From Chloroflexota bacterium (GTDB taxonomy: Bacteria; Chloroflexota; Anaerolineae; Aggregatilineales; Phototrophicaceae), in contig JACRPS010000003.1 of NCBI GenBank assembly GCA_016223085.1, positions 1-64,000 on the forward strand: a stretch of 64,000 nucleotides of DNA. Reading direction: 5' to 3'. Shown one piece after another: positions 41,353 through 49,712 of the stretch. Below the pieces are notes generated by a model that saw only the letters and a list, made by a program, of their open reading frames with translations, ran no database searches and was not told the DNA's origin. Each line of letters opens with the position of its first letter. Position 1 is the first letter of the stretch. The translations under genes were made by a program, and so were the position numbers.

Positions 41353-41401
41353 GTAGGGACACGATATATCGTGTCCTACGTGGTTTAAACGCTGTCCCTA
41401 C
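41353..41401. repeat. GTAGGG-family palindrome between convergent tyrS and fasciclin genes
   Basis: GTAGGGACACGATATATCG begins a near-perfect palindrome (41353-41379, one extra G), and a further GTCCCTAC end lies at 41394-41401. That end supplies the TAG stop of the minus-strand fasciclin gene (41398-41400). Confidence 0.75.
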
Positions 41402-42555
41402 TGCTGCGCTTCCACGCCCAGCAGCCCGTTAATCATGTGAATCGTGCCGTTGGTGGCCGGGATGTTCACCGCAATCACCTGATTGCCGTTCAGGTAGATG
41501 CCATCTTCGCGGGTTTCCGGCGTCAGCGTTTGCCCGCCCAGCGCGGTCATCGGCTGCTCGGCATTGGCGACATCCATAGACTTGAGGTCGCCTTCCACGA
41601 TGTACCCTTGCAGCCACGTCCTGAGCGCGTCGGCATCATTCATCACGTCCGCCGGGATGTTGTCCATCAGGAAACCCGCCGGCACAAACAGTGTGTACGG
41701 CCCTTCGCCATTCAGCGTTTCCGCCAGCCCGGCCTGTTCCAGCGCGTCGGCAAACGGCGTCAGCGTGTCATCCGCCCGTAGCGCGTCCATGATCGTGCCC
41801 GGTTCTTCCATCTTGCCCTGCACCAGCCAGATGTCAGCCATCGGCGTTTCGTGTACCAGTGTCTGATAACCACCCTCTGGCGTTGGCAGCAGCGCGATCA
41901 GATACACGTTGCCCTCGGTAATGTCAACTTCGCCCAGGTCGGCCACGACCGTATCCGCTGTGCCTGATTCCATGAAACGCATGGTAAATGTCCCGCTGTC
42001 ATCACGCAGACCGGTCCAACTGGTCGTGCCGTCAGGATTACCTAGCGAAGCCAGCGCCGGCACGTACACCACGTCGTCCCGCACCAGATCAACCGGAACG
42101 CCACCGGGAACGGCATTCACAAACGTCACGTAAGACGTGCCGGGAATGAGTTCGGGGAAGGTTTCATCAATCACTTCCAGTTTCACGCTGCCGTCTTCCG
42201 CCGGCACTGCCGCGACGGTTGAGAAAGTATTGGCAGCCAGGTTCAGTTCTGCCGCTTGCGCCGCGCCAGCCGAGGCATTGTACGTGCCCGCCGGGATAGC
42301 CATCCAGTCGCTGACGCTGCCAAATTCAACGTTTTCAAACCCGGTCGCTTCGTCGTCCAGTGTCAGGCTGACCGCGCCAGCATCCGGCGCGAAGTTCGCA
42401 AACCGCACGAAAGCCATGTCTTCCGCGTTCTCGGCGCTCCCGCCAGTGTCGGCCTGCATCGTCGCCTCGGCGGTCGCCTCCGGTGTGCTTTCCTGCGCCA
42501 TGACCGGGAAGGCCACAACCAGTAGCAGAGTCAGTAGAATCAGGACTTTACGCAT
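41398..42555 (-). CDS. Secreted DUF4397 plus fasciclin (FAS1) domain protein
   Basis: The 385-residue product has a signal peptide (MRKVLILLTLLLVVAFPVMAQ), a Thr/Ala/Glu linker, a DUF4397 beta-sandwich (AFVRFANFAPDAGAVSLTLDDEATGFENVEFGSVSDWMAIPAGTY to about residue 240) and a C-terminal FAS1 domain (GTIMDALRADDTLTPFADALEQAGL, YTLFVPAGFLMDNIP, NGTIHMINGLL). FAS1 domains mediate cell-surface adhesion. GGAGGGAT precedes the ATG. Its stop is formed by the adjacent palindrome. Confidence 0.88.
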   Translation of the reverse strand: MRKVLILLTLLLVVAFPVMAQESTPEATAEATMQADTGGSAENAEDMAFVRFANFAPDAGAVSLTLDDEATGFENVEFGSVSDWMAIPAGTYNASAGAAQAAELNLAANTFSTVAAVPAEDGSVKLEVIDETFPELIPGTSYVTFVNAVPGGVPVDLVRDDVVYVPALASLGNPDGTTSWTGLRDDSGTFTMRFMESGTADTVVADLGEVDITEGNVYLIALLPTPEGGYQTLVHETPMADIWLVQGKMEEPGTIMDALRADDTLTPFADALEQAGLAETLNGEGPYTLFVPAGFLMDNIPADVMNDADALRTWLQGYIVEGDLKSMDVANAEQPMTALGGQTLTPETREDGIYLNGNQVIAVNIPATNGTIHMINGLLGVEAQQ

Positions 42556-42660
42556 ACATATCCCTCCGTATTGCAGATTTTCGGATAGTTGCAGCGTATA
42601 CAGTCCAGGTTAGAGTGATCGTAAATGCGGGCTGAACCGTAACGACTTTTGATGGACTTC

Positions 42661-43656
42661 TTACGGAAGCAGCACCGCCGCGCCCTGAATTTGCCCCTGT
42701 TTGAGCCGGCGCAGGGCATGGTTGGCGTCGTCGAGGTCAAACCGCTGGGTAGCCGTGTGAATGGGGATTTGCGCCGCGAGAGGCATAAATGCTTCCGCGT
42801 CCTGCCGTGTGGCGTTGGCGACGCTGCGCACTGTGCGCTCGTGCCACAGCAGCGCGTAGGGCATGGCGGGCAGGTCGCTCATGTGAATCGCGTTGATGCA
42901 CAGCGTCCCGCCTTTGCGCAGATGGCCGAGCGCCAGCGGCACAATCCAACCAGCAGGGGCAAAGATGATGCTCCGGTCAAGCGGGCGCGGCGGTTCGTCC
43001 TGCGCCTGCCCTACCCACGAAGCGCCCAGGTCAAGCGCGTGACGCTGATGCTCCGCACTGCGGGTAAACACATACACCTCGCAGCCCCAGTGTCGCGCCA
43101 CCTGGATGCAGATGTGCGCGCTCCCGCCGAAGCCGTACAGCCCCAGCCGTTCGCCCGGCTGTATCTCCGACAGCTTGAGCGAACGGTAGCCAACAATACC
43201 CGCGCACAGCAGCGGCGCGGCTTCCTCATCGCTAAAGCGTTCCGGGATGGCGACGGCAAACGCTTCCGGCACGGTGGTGTAGTCGGCATAGCCGCCCATC
43301 GCGGTGTAGCCGGTGAACAGCGCGTTGTCGCACAGGTTTTCCTGCTCACTGCGGCAGTAGTCGCACGTGCCGCAGGTCTGATGCAGCCACGGGATGCCGA
43401 CCCGCGCGCCCGGCTGAAAGCGCGTCACGCCCGCGCCAACCGCTTCTACCACGCCCACAATTTCATGGCCGGGGATGATCGGCAGCGCCGGGTTCGGCAG
43501 TTCGCCTTCAACCACATGTAAATCCGTATGGCATACACCGCAGGCACGGATTTTGACCAGCAGATGACCCGGCGGCGGGGCCGGTCGGGGAATGTCTTCC
43601 AGCCGCAGCGGCGCGCTTTGTATCGGGGCGGGGGTGTGAAGAACCTGGGCTTTCAT
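42661..43656 (-). CDS. Zinc-dependent alcohol dehydrogenase
   Basis: A 331-residue MDR-family dehydrogenase. Catalytic zinc site: CGVCHTD (residue 39 on) with GHEIVG; structural zinc lobe CGTCDYCRSEQENLC with all four cysteines; Rossmann motif LGLYGFGGSAHICIQVA. It resembles the AdhA/AdhP-type that oxidise or reduce short alcohols and aldehydes with NAD(P). Its neighbours give no pathway. The next gene on the strand starts after a long palindrome. Confidence 0.88.
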   Translation of the reverse strand: MKAQVLHTPAPIQSAPLRLEDIPRPAPPPGHLLVKIRACGVCHTDLHVVEGELPNPALPIIPGHEIVGVVEAVGAGVTRFQPGARVGIPWLHQTCGTCDYCRSEQENLCDNALFTGYTAMGGYADYTTVPEAFAVAIPERFSDEEAAPLLCAGIVGYRSLKLSEIQPGERLGLYGFGGSAHICIQVARHWGCEVYVFTRSAEHQRHALDLGASWVGQAQDEPPRPLDRSIIFAPAGWIVPLALGHLRKGGTLCINAIHMSDLPAMPYALLWHERTVRSVANATRQDAEAFMPLAAQIPIHTATQRFDLDDANHALRRLKQGQIQGAAVLLP

Positions 43657-43672
43657 TCGCCTTAGACCATCT

Positions 43673-43702
43673 GTCGGGGAGGGTTTATAAACCCTCCCCG
43701 AC
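43673..43702. repeat. Perfect 30-bp palindrome between alcohol dehydrogenase and TauE genes
   Basis: GTCGGGGAGGGTTTA and its exact complement form the two arms (43673-43687, 43688-43702). It is close in type to the GTAGGG family and probably folds as a hairpin terminating the tauE transcript. Confidence 0.8.
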
Positions 43703-43707
43703 TACAT

Positions 43708-44451
43708 CTATTTCGGCTGCGACAGCAGCAGCGCGATACTGGCGAAAAACAGCAGGACGATCATGATCTGTTCAAACACGCGGGGGTTCACCCACCCCAC
43801 AAACTTCCGCCCGAACCAGATACTTGGCGGAATCAGTGGCAGCGCCCACAGGATACCGGTGAAGTGCTGCCAGTCAAGCACTCCGGCCAGCAGCACGCCG
43901 GGCAGCTTCAGCGCGTTGACGATGGCAAACAGCAGCGTGGTATTGGCGATAAACACGACCGGGCTGACGTTTTGCAGCAGCATGTAGGCGGTAAACGGCG
44001 GCGCGCCCACGTTTGCCAGTGCCGATGCGAAACCGGACAGCCAGCCTACCAGCCAGCCATGCCACCGCTGCGGCTGATACTGCACCGTTCGTAGCCGTTC
44101 GCTGCCGATTTTGTACAGGATAACCAGCAGCGTAAACGCGCCCAGAATCCGGCGGAACAGCAGATCGTGCTGCGCCAGCGACGCCAGCAGCAGACTACCC
44201 ATCGCCACGCCGAGCACCGCCATTGGCAGCAGCAGCTTCACCTGCTGCGTGTCCCACCGCTTCCAGTACACCCACAGCGCGAACACGTCCGCCACCATCA
44301 GCAGCGGCAGCACAATCCCAACCGCTTCGCCGGCGGGCATCACGGTGACGAGAATCGGCGTGACCAGCGCCACCGGCACCGGCCCGCCCAGACCGCCTTT
44401 GGAAAGTCCAATCAGCAGCGTTGCCAGCAGGATGGCGACAGCATATGGCAT
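43708..44451 (-). CDS. TauE/SafE-family membrane transporter
   Basis: A 247-residue, highly hydrophobic protein with about eight helices (AVAILLATLLIGLSKGGLGG, VGIVLPLLMVADVFALWVYW, GWLSGFASALANVGAPPFTAYML, ILWALPLIPPSIWFG). The two GxGG/GxxP-type repeats are those of TauE/SafE exporters of sulfonates or sulfur anions. The substrate is not given by context. It follows the cNMP-binding-domain gene by 25 bases on the same strand. Confidence 0.88.
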   Translation of the reverse strand: MPYAVAILLATLLIGLSKGGLGGPVPVALVTPILVTVMPAGEAVGIVLPLLMVADVFALWVYWKRWDTQQVKLLLPMAVLGVAMGSLLLASLAQHDLLFRRILGAFTLLVILYKIGSERLRTVQYQPQRWHGWLVGWLSGFASALANVGAPPFTAYMLLQNVSPVVFIANTTLLFAIVNALKLPGVLLAGVLDWQHFTGILWALPLIPPSIWFGRKFVGWVNPRVFEQIMIVLLFFASIALLLSQPK

Positions 44452-44476
44452 GATGAATCCGGCAGTTCCCTCGGCG

Positions 44477-44965
44477 CTATCGGTTCGGCTGCCAGGTGAG
44501 TTGCTCGCGCACCTGCAAATCGGTGTGGCGGATTTTCATCGCCAGATCGGCGGCCAGGTTGCGCATCAGCCGGTAGCCAAGCTGGGGATAGGTGTCGCAC
44601 AGCAGCATCAGCTTGTCACGCGGGATGGAGATCAGGTGCGTTTCCGGCGCGGAACAGCGCGCCCCGGCGGAGCGCACGCCTTCGTCCACCAGCGACACTT
44701 CGCCGAACGACTGCCCGCGCCGCAGTGTGGCAATCGTGAACATGCTGGTTTCGTTATCCTTCTTGCCCACCAGCGCCGGGTTTACCACGATTTCCACCTC
44801 ACCGTTGGCAATCACATACAGTTCGGTGCCAGGGGTATTTTCTTCAAAAACCAGATCGCCCGCCTGGTAATATTTTTCGCTGCAAATCGAGGCTACCAGC
44901 TCAAGCTGCGTGTTGGTCAATTCATAAAAAATGTCCGCCTGCTTCAAAATGGTAATGAAGGACAT
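44477..44965 (-). CDS. cNMP-binding-domain protein without DNA-binding domain (copy 3)
   Basis: A 162-residue protein: ILKQADIFYELTNTQLELVASICSEKYYQAGDLVFEENTPGTELYVIANGEVEI and a cassette RRGQSFGEVSLVDEGVRSAGARC that is close to the canonical phosphate-binding FGExAL..RxA motif, so this copy is more likely to bind a cyclic nucleotide. It ends at the C-helix with no helix-turn-helix. It is distant from the two copies near the hydrogenase genes. Co-transcribed with a TauE/SafE exporter, which it might regulate. Confidence 0.85.
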   Translation of the reverse strand: MSFITILKQADIFYELTNTQLELVASICSEKYYQAGDLVFEENTPGTELYVIANGEVEIVVNPALVGKKDNETSMFTIATLRRGQSFGEVSLVDEGVRSAGARCSAPETHLISIPRDKLMLLCDTYPQLGYRLMRNLAADLAMKIRHTDLQVREQLTWQPNR

Positions 44966-45019
44966 TCGGCTGCTCCTATCCCTCTGAACCCGTTTTGGGG
45001 AAGATGTGGTCTAGCCGTG

Positions 45020-45047
45020 ATTGTAGCATAACTGTAAGGCGCGTCAA
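45020..45047 (-). promoter_or_regulatory. Promoter of the cNMP-tauE operon
   Basis: On the minus strand TTGACG (45042-45047) and TACAAT (45020-45025) are 16 bases apart, with an extended -10 TGC before TACAAT. Confidence 0.65.
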
Positions 45048-45221
45048 AACAGCCGCAGACCGGGAAGTGGGGAGAATCATGGTCATGGACACTGGACTTA
45101 AGCCCACTGCCAGAAATGACATCTCCACTGTGCGCCCCTACGCACGAATATGATCTTGCAAAAACGGCGCAGAACCTTTACTCTCAGCCACAGGCACGGC
45201 TTGAGTAAAGGGTTAACCATC

Positions 45222-46449
45222 GTGGCCGACGAATTACGCGCCCAGCCGCTCCCCTACCCCATCTGGGGCGAGCAGTACATTGACCCTGAATCGCGGGCGC
45301 AGATGGACGCCGCCATGAGCCTGCCCATCAGCGTGGCCGGCGCGCTGATGCCCGATGCGCACGTGGGTTACGGCCTGCCCATCGGCGGCGTGCTGGCGAC
45401 CGATAACGCCGTTATCCCCCTACGCCGTCGGCGTGGACATCGCCTGCCGCGTCCGGCTCTCCATCTTCCCCGAATCCCCGATTGCCTTGAAGCAGCGCAG
45501 CGGCCAGTTTCAGAAGGCGCTGCTGGAACAGACACTGTTTGGCGCCGGCAAGGAATGGACCGGCAGCAGGCGCGCCCAGCACGACGTGCTGGACGACCCC
45601 GCCTGGGAAGCGACGAAGTTCCTGAAATCGCTTAAGGATATTGCTTACGGCCAGCTTGGCACCAGTGGCAGCGGCAACCACTTTGTTGATTGGGGCGCGC
45701 TGCGGCTGGAAAAGGACGCGCCTGACCTGGGGCTGAAAGCCGGGGAATACCTAGCGCTGCTGTCCCACAGCGGATCGCGCGGCGTCGGCTTTAAGATTGC
45801 TAATCTGTATTCGGAACTGGCGATGAAGCTGCACCCTGATCTCGATAAAAAAGTCCGCCATCTGGCCTGGCTGCCGCTGGACTGGCACGAAGGCCAGGAA
45901 TACTGGCTGGCGATGGGACTGGCCGGGCGTTTCGCCTCCGCCAATCACCAGATTATCCACAGCCGCGTGGCAAAAGCGGTCGGTTTGAAGCCGGCAGCGA
46001 CGGTCGAAAATCATCACAATTTCGGATGGGTGGAAACGATCCCTGCCCCGGCTGGATTTGCCGACCGGGAGCGTAAGGTCATCGTCCACCGTAAGGGTGC
46101 GACGCCGGCGGGCAAAGGCGTACTCGGCTTTATCCCCGGCTCGATGGCCGACGCCGGCTATATCGTGCGCGGCAGGGGCGTGGTCGAATCGCTCAATTCG
46201 GCGGCGCACGGCGCGGGGCGGATCATGAGCCGCCGCAAGGCGCTGGACACCATCACCAAAACCGAGCGCGACCGTTACCTGAAAGCGCGCGGTGTAACGC
46301 TGCTGGGCGCGGGACTGGACGAATCGCCGCAGGCTTACAAGCCGATTGAGGACGTGATCGCGGCGCAGGCGGAACTGGTGGACATCGTGGGTAAGTTTAC
46401 GCCTATGATCGTGCGAATGGATGGCACGGGCAGCAAAGCCGAGGATTAA
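45222..46449 (+). pseudogene. rtcB: RNA ligase RtcB, interrupted by a one-base frameshift
   Basis: RtcB joins 2',3'-cyclic phosphate and 5'-OH RNA ends with GTP and Mn. The start GTG 45222 is chosen for AAAGGG nine bases upstream; ATG 45150 is an alternative. The first frame reads to DNAVIP, and the continuation YAVGVDIACRV lies in the +1 frame: a run of five C (45416-45420) has one too many. Beyond it all key motifs remain: GVDIACR, GSGNHF, LSHSGSRGVG, ANHQIIH, VENHHNFGW, RKGATPA and SAAHGAGRIMSR. So the gene is otherwise intact, and either the shift is recent, or a sequence/assembly error in a homopolymer, or read by slippage. Confidence 0.88.
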
Positions 46450-46451
46450 TT

Positions 46452-47261
46452 GTGGACTTCACCATAGACGAACTGATTTCCGTCTGTATCGCGCGGCAGG
46501 TAAACGACGGCGATTTACTGGCGCAGGGCATCAACACGCCGCTGGTGATGGCCGGGTTTATCCTGGCGAAATGCACCCACGCGCCCAACGTCACCTTTTC
46601 GTCGGCCATTGGGCAGGCACTCGGTCATGACTGGGCGCCGCTGGGTGTGGGGCGCATCGAAGACCTGTGGCTGGGCAAGGCGCAGATTCATTTCAGCTTC
46701 GTGACCGGCGCGGCGGATTTGCTGCCGAGTTATGCTACCAAAGAATTCTTCCGCCCAGCACAGGTGGACGCGGCGGGCAATTTTAACAACGTCGCCTTCG
46801 GTAAGGATTACCACCCCCGGATGCGCCTGCCGGGCACGGGCGGCATCCCCGATGTTACGGTGTGGTCAAATCATATCTACCTGTACGTGCCGCGCCACTC
46901 ACGCGTGACGTTTGTTGAGCAGGTGGATTTTGTTAGCGGCCTGGGGCATGTGCCACAACGTCGGCAGGGCGCGGGCGCGCGGTATCTCATCAGCGATCTG
47001 GGACAGTTCGATTGGGAGCATGGCGTCATGCGCTTGGTCAGCTATCACCCCGGCGTGAGCATCGAACACATCCAGAAGAAAACCGGCTTTCCGCTGGATA
47101 TTGCGCCCGACGTTCACGAAACGCCGCCGCCCACGCCGGAAGAAGTCCGCCTGCTGCGCGAGGAGATTGACCCCCTCGGCGTCCGCAGGCTGGAAATGCT
47201 GGGCGGCAGCGCCCGCAAGGACCTGCTGCGCGAGATTCTGGCGAAGGAAAACGCCCTGTAA
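46452..47261 (+). CDS. CoA-transferase, beta subunit (glutaconate/3-oxoacid type)
   Basis: A 269-residue protein of the class I CoA-transferase family, subunit B: DELISVCIARQVNDGDLLAQGINTPLVMAGFILAKCTHAPNVTF, ASAIGQAL-type turn, GADLLPSYATKEFFRPAQVD, FNNVAFGKDYHPRMRLPGTGGIPDV. The catalytic Glu of classic enzymes is not at the usual SENG motif, as in GctB-like members. GTG start directly after rtcB with GAGGAT upstream; its stop overlaps the next ATG (TAATG). The matching alpha subunit is not beside it but at 57776. Confidence 0.82.
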   Translation: MDFTIDELISVCIARQVNDGDLLAQGINTPLVMAGFILAKCTHAPNVTFSSAIGQALGHDWAPLGVGRIEDLWLGKAQIHFSFVTGAADLLPSYATKEFFRPAQVDAAGNFNNVAFGKDYHPRMRLPGTGGIPDVTVWSNHIYLYVPRHSRVTFVEQVDFVSGLGHVPQRRQGAGARYLISDLGQFDWEHGVMRLVSYHPGVSIEHIQKKTGFPLDIAPDVHETPPPTPEEVRLLREEIDPLGVRRLEMLGGSARKDLLREILAKENAL

Positions 47262-48496
47262 TGGCCGACCGCGCCGACGTGGTGATTATCGGGGCGGGCG
47301 CGGCGGGGCTGTTTGCCGGCATCTGGGCCGGGCGAACCAACCCCCAGCGCCGGATTGTGCTGCTCGACGGCGCGCGCCGGCTGGGCGCCAAAATTCTGGT
47401 GGCGGGCGGTGGTCGCTGCAACGTGACGCACGACGTGGTAGACGAAACCGCCTATGCCGGGTCGTCACGCAACGCCATCAAAAAAGTGCTGCGCCGTTTT
47501 GACGTGCCGCAGACGGTCGCTTTTTTCCGCGAACTGGGTGTGGAACTGAAGCGCGAGGAAACCGGCAAGCTGTTCCCCGTAACCGACGACGCCCACACCG
47601 TCCTCGACGCGCTGCTGGCGGCGGTCCGGCAGGTCAACGCTTTCATCCTGCACCCGTACCGCATCGAATCCGTTGAAAAGGTGGACGGCGGTTTTCGCAT
47701 CAGCGGCAAACGCGGCACGATGGAAGCGGCGAACGTCATCCTGGCGACAGGCGGGCGCGCCCTGCCCAAGTCCGGCTCGGATGGTCACGGTTACACGATT
47801 GCCCGTTCGCTCGGCCACAGCATTACGCCGCGAGTGTTCCCGGCGCTGGTGCCGCTGACCCTGCCGCGCGATCACTTCGTCTGCGATCTCAGCGGTGTGA
47901 CCATCCCCGCCACACTGGAAGTCCGAGCCTCATCGGGTAAAAAGCTGGTTGCGTTCACCGATTCGACGCTCTGCACCCACTTTGGCCTGTCCGGGCCGTC
48001 GGTGCTGGACATCAGCCGCTATTACACCGCCGCGAAATTCGATGACCCCGGCGCGACGCTGTTTATCAACTGGCTACCGGACAAAACACCGGAGCAGGTG
48101 GACGCCGATCTGCTGGCGCTGGGGCGAGTCAGCCCGTTTCGTTATCTGCACGCCTTCATGCCGGAACGCCTCGCCCGCGCGTTGTGCGAACAGGCGAGTG
48201 TCGAACCAACCGTGCCCGCCGACCGGCTGACCCGCGAGCAGCGCAAATCGCTGGTTCGCACCATTACCGCGCTGCCGCTGCCGGTCACGGGTGATCGCGG
48301 CTTCACCTACGCCGAGGTCACGGCGGGTGGCGTGCCGCTGTCGGAAATTCACCTGGAGACGATGGAATCCCGCGTCTGCCCGGGTCTGTACCTGTGCGGC
48401 GAAATCTGCGACGTGGACGGGCGCATCGGCGGGTATAATTTTCAATGGGCGTGGTCCAGCGGCTACGTCGCCGGCGTGTCGGTGGGGAGAGAGTAG
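47261..48496 (+). CDS. HI0933/BaiN-family FAD oxidoreductase
   Basis: The 411-residue flavoprotein has an N-terminal FAD motif DVVIIGAGAAGLFAGIWAGR, the family signature KILVAGGGRCNVTH, VILATGGRALPKSGSDGHGY, FGLSGPSVLDISR, and the C-terminal dinucleotide-binding run YLCGEICDVDGRIGGYNFQWAWSSGYVAG. Members are annotated as flavoprotein or as BaiN-like, a dehydrogenase acting on bile-acid intermediates; the actual substrate here is unknown. ATG overlaps the CoA-transferase stop. Confidence 0.88.
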   Translation: MADRADVVIIGAGAAGLFAGIWAGRTNPQRRIVLLDGARRLGAKILVAGGGRCNVTHDVVDETAYAGSSRNAIKKVLRRFDVPQTVAFFRELGVELKREETGKLFPVTDDAHTVLDALLAAVRQVNAFILHPYRIESVEKVDGGFRISGKRGTMEAANVILATGGRALPKSGSDGHGYTIARSLGHSITPRVFPALVPLTLPRDHFVCDLSGVTIPATLEVRASSGKKLVAFTDSTLCTHFGLSGPSVLDISRYYTAAKFDDPGATLFINWLPDKTPEQVDADLLALGRVSPFRYLHAFMPERLARALCEQASVEPTVPADRLTREQRKSLVRTITALPLPVTGDRGFTYAEVTAGGVPLSEIHLETMESRVCPGLYLCGEICDVDGRIGGYNFQWAWSSGYVAGVSVGRE

Positions 48497-48508
48497 AGAC
48501 ATCGCCTA

Positions 48509-48517
48509 TGCTATAAT
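48509..48517 (+). promoter_or_regulatory. Extended -10 promoter of the toxin-antitoxin-like module
   Basis: TGCTATAAT is a perfect extended -10 about 30 bases before ATG 48547; no -35 is needed for this type and none is clear. Confidence 0.55.
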
Positions 48518-48546
48518 TGCCATTAAATATTGACACGGGAAAAACC

Positions 48547-48807
48547 ATGCAAAACGTGACATTGACACTGACCAAAGAAGAAGAAATGCTGGTAGCTGCT
48601 TTAGCCCATGAACGAGGATTAACCGCGCCGGCGGATGTCCTGCGGGCACTGCCGCATGATGCTGGGGAAATTTACGATGCGCTGTGGGACAAAACTTTTG
48701 CCGAAACGCAGGATGCGTTGGATAAACTGGCGGATGAAGCGCATGCCGAATTTCTGGCCGGGTTGACCGAAGACTTTGACCCTGACAACGACCCCGATGA
48801 ACCATGA
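48547..48807 (+). CDS. Antitoxin-like small protein
   Basis: An 86-residue protein starting at ATG 48547 (MQNVTLTLTKEEEMLVAALA); an in-frame ATG at 48517 overlaps the -10 element and is rejected. Mixed strand and helix at the N-terminus and a very acidic tail (EDFDPDNDPDEP) are typical of antitoxins. It overlaps the next gene by four bases (ATGA), which encodes a RelE-like toxin remnant. Confidence 0.6.
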   Translation: MQNVTLTLTKEEEMLVAALAHERGLTAPADVLRALPHDAGEIYDALWDKTFAETQDALDKLADEAHAEFLAGLTEDFDPDNDPDEP

Positions 48808-48995
48808 GATCAAAGCGAACGCGCCGATTCCTCGAATTGCTGCGCGCCCTCCCGGATGACATTAAACGACAGGTTTACACCGCCTACCGGCTCTTCAAGC
48901 GTGACCCGTATCACCCCAGCCTACAATTCAAGCGTGTCAGCCAGCGCAAGCCGCTGTATTCGGTGCGTATTGGTATCATCTCAGGATATATTTGA
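48804..48995 (+). pseudogene. RelE/HigB-like toxin, C-terminally truncated
   Basis: Sixty-three residues: RFLELLRALPDDIKRQVYTAYRLFKRDPYHPSLQFKRV then LYSVRIGI. This is the RelE fold up to the strand before the catalytic end; family members continue with a YR-type strand and IxxFWIGxHxxYxxLL. Here the frame runs into ISGYI and stops. The break at about 48978 coincides with a change to AT-richer sequence and with the end of the opposite-strand gene, so an insertion or deletion probably cut it. Inactive toxin expected. Confidence 0.7.
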
Positions 48996-49544
48996 GTGCT
49001 GCTTCATCAGAAGCTCTGCGGCAATACGATGGAATTCTTCCCGTTTGGTATTATAGACATCATCCAATGTTTTTCGTTCATCCGCATGGCTCAGTTGTTC
49101 ATCGGTATCAACAAGCCTTCTACTAAGCATGGTCGAAGCAGCAGCACATGCAGCATTTTTCACTGTTTCCGCCGCTGTCCCAGCAGCTTCTCCTGCTGTA
49201 TGTGCGGCATGGCATACTGAATCGACTGCAAACAAAGCAGACCTTTTTTTCACAATGTACATGGTTTCCTCAGAAACAGCCTCTCCTGCCTCCCACACAG
49301 CCTCAATGCGACTCTCAACTTCTTGCCATTGTGCCTGCCCAGCCAGATATTGGTCAATTGCTTTGCCCACAGACCAGGCCGCCTCAATTGCCTTGCGCGG
49401 CATTTCATCTGAGGGGTAATCCATCTCAAAAATATTCAACATGCTCTCTGCATTTGTTATTGCATCATAAATGCAAAGCCGGATTAGGATCAAGCAGTTT
49501 TGTGCGTTTAGCTGCTGACAAACCTCATCCAATGATACATCCAT
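48981..49544 (-). CDS. Putative immunity-like protein (Imm5-like, tentative)
   Basis: A 187-residue all-helical, Ala/Glu-rich protein with no signal. The segment PRKAIEAAWSVGKAIDQYL and repeated A-rich helices (CHAAHTAGEAAGTAAETVKNAACAAASTML) recall the putative immunity family Imm5 of polymorphic toxin systems, but no toxin gene is beside it. The gene and its surroundings (48980-49712) are AT-richer than the neighbours, a sign of transfer. The stop lies exactly at the junction with the truncated toxin gene. Confidence 0.5.
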   Translation of the reverse strand: MDVSLDEVCQQLNAQNCLILIRLCIYDAITNAESMLNIFEMDYPSDEMPRKAIEAAWSVGKAIDQYLAGQAQWQEVESRIEAVWEAGEAVSEETMYIVKKRSALFAVDSVCHAAHTAGEAAGTAAETVKNAACAAASTMLSRRLVDTDEQLSHADERKTLDDVYNTKREEFHRIAAELLMKQHSNIS

Positions 49545-49710
49545 GAATGCCGTTCACCTCTTGAGCCATCAGATTTACGAACCGACACCCGCAGGACTGC
49601 AAAATCTTTTGATTTTGAGCAATGGTCGTAACCATTACAATAGACCCTTCACGGACACCAGCCTCGACATTTGCGCCTTTGACTTTGAAACTAACGACAA
49701 CGCCAGCGCC
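49525..49710 (-). pseudogene. Orphan gene fragment upstream of the immunity-like gene
   Basis: An open frame on the minus strand reads GAGVVVSFKVKGANVEAGV, then REGSIVMVTTIAQNQKILQS and CGCRFVNLMAQEVNGIHGCI to a TGA at 49525-49527. It has no good start and begins at the stop of the peptide-binding gene, so it looks like the 3' end of a lost gene brought in with the immunity-like gene. It overlaps that gene's start by 20 bases. Family not recognised. Confidence 0.35.
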
Positions 49711-49712
49711 TT

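Noticed and set aside
45416-45421. Programmed +1 frameshift in rtcB
   Set aside because: The C-run followed by TAC is not a known shift site and I see no stimulating structure; an extra base or error is simpler.
45150-45635. An independent 161-residue gene
   Set aside because: After DNAVIP the frame is nonsense Arg-rich sequence; it is the 5' part of frameshifted rtcB.
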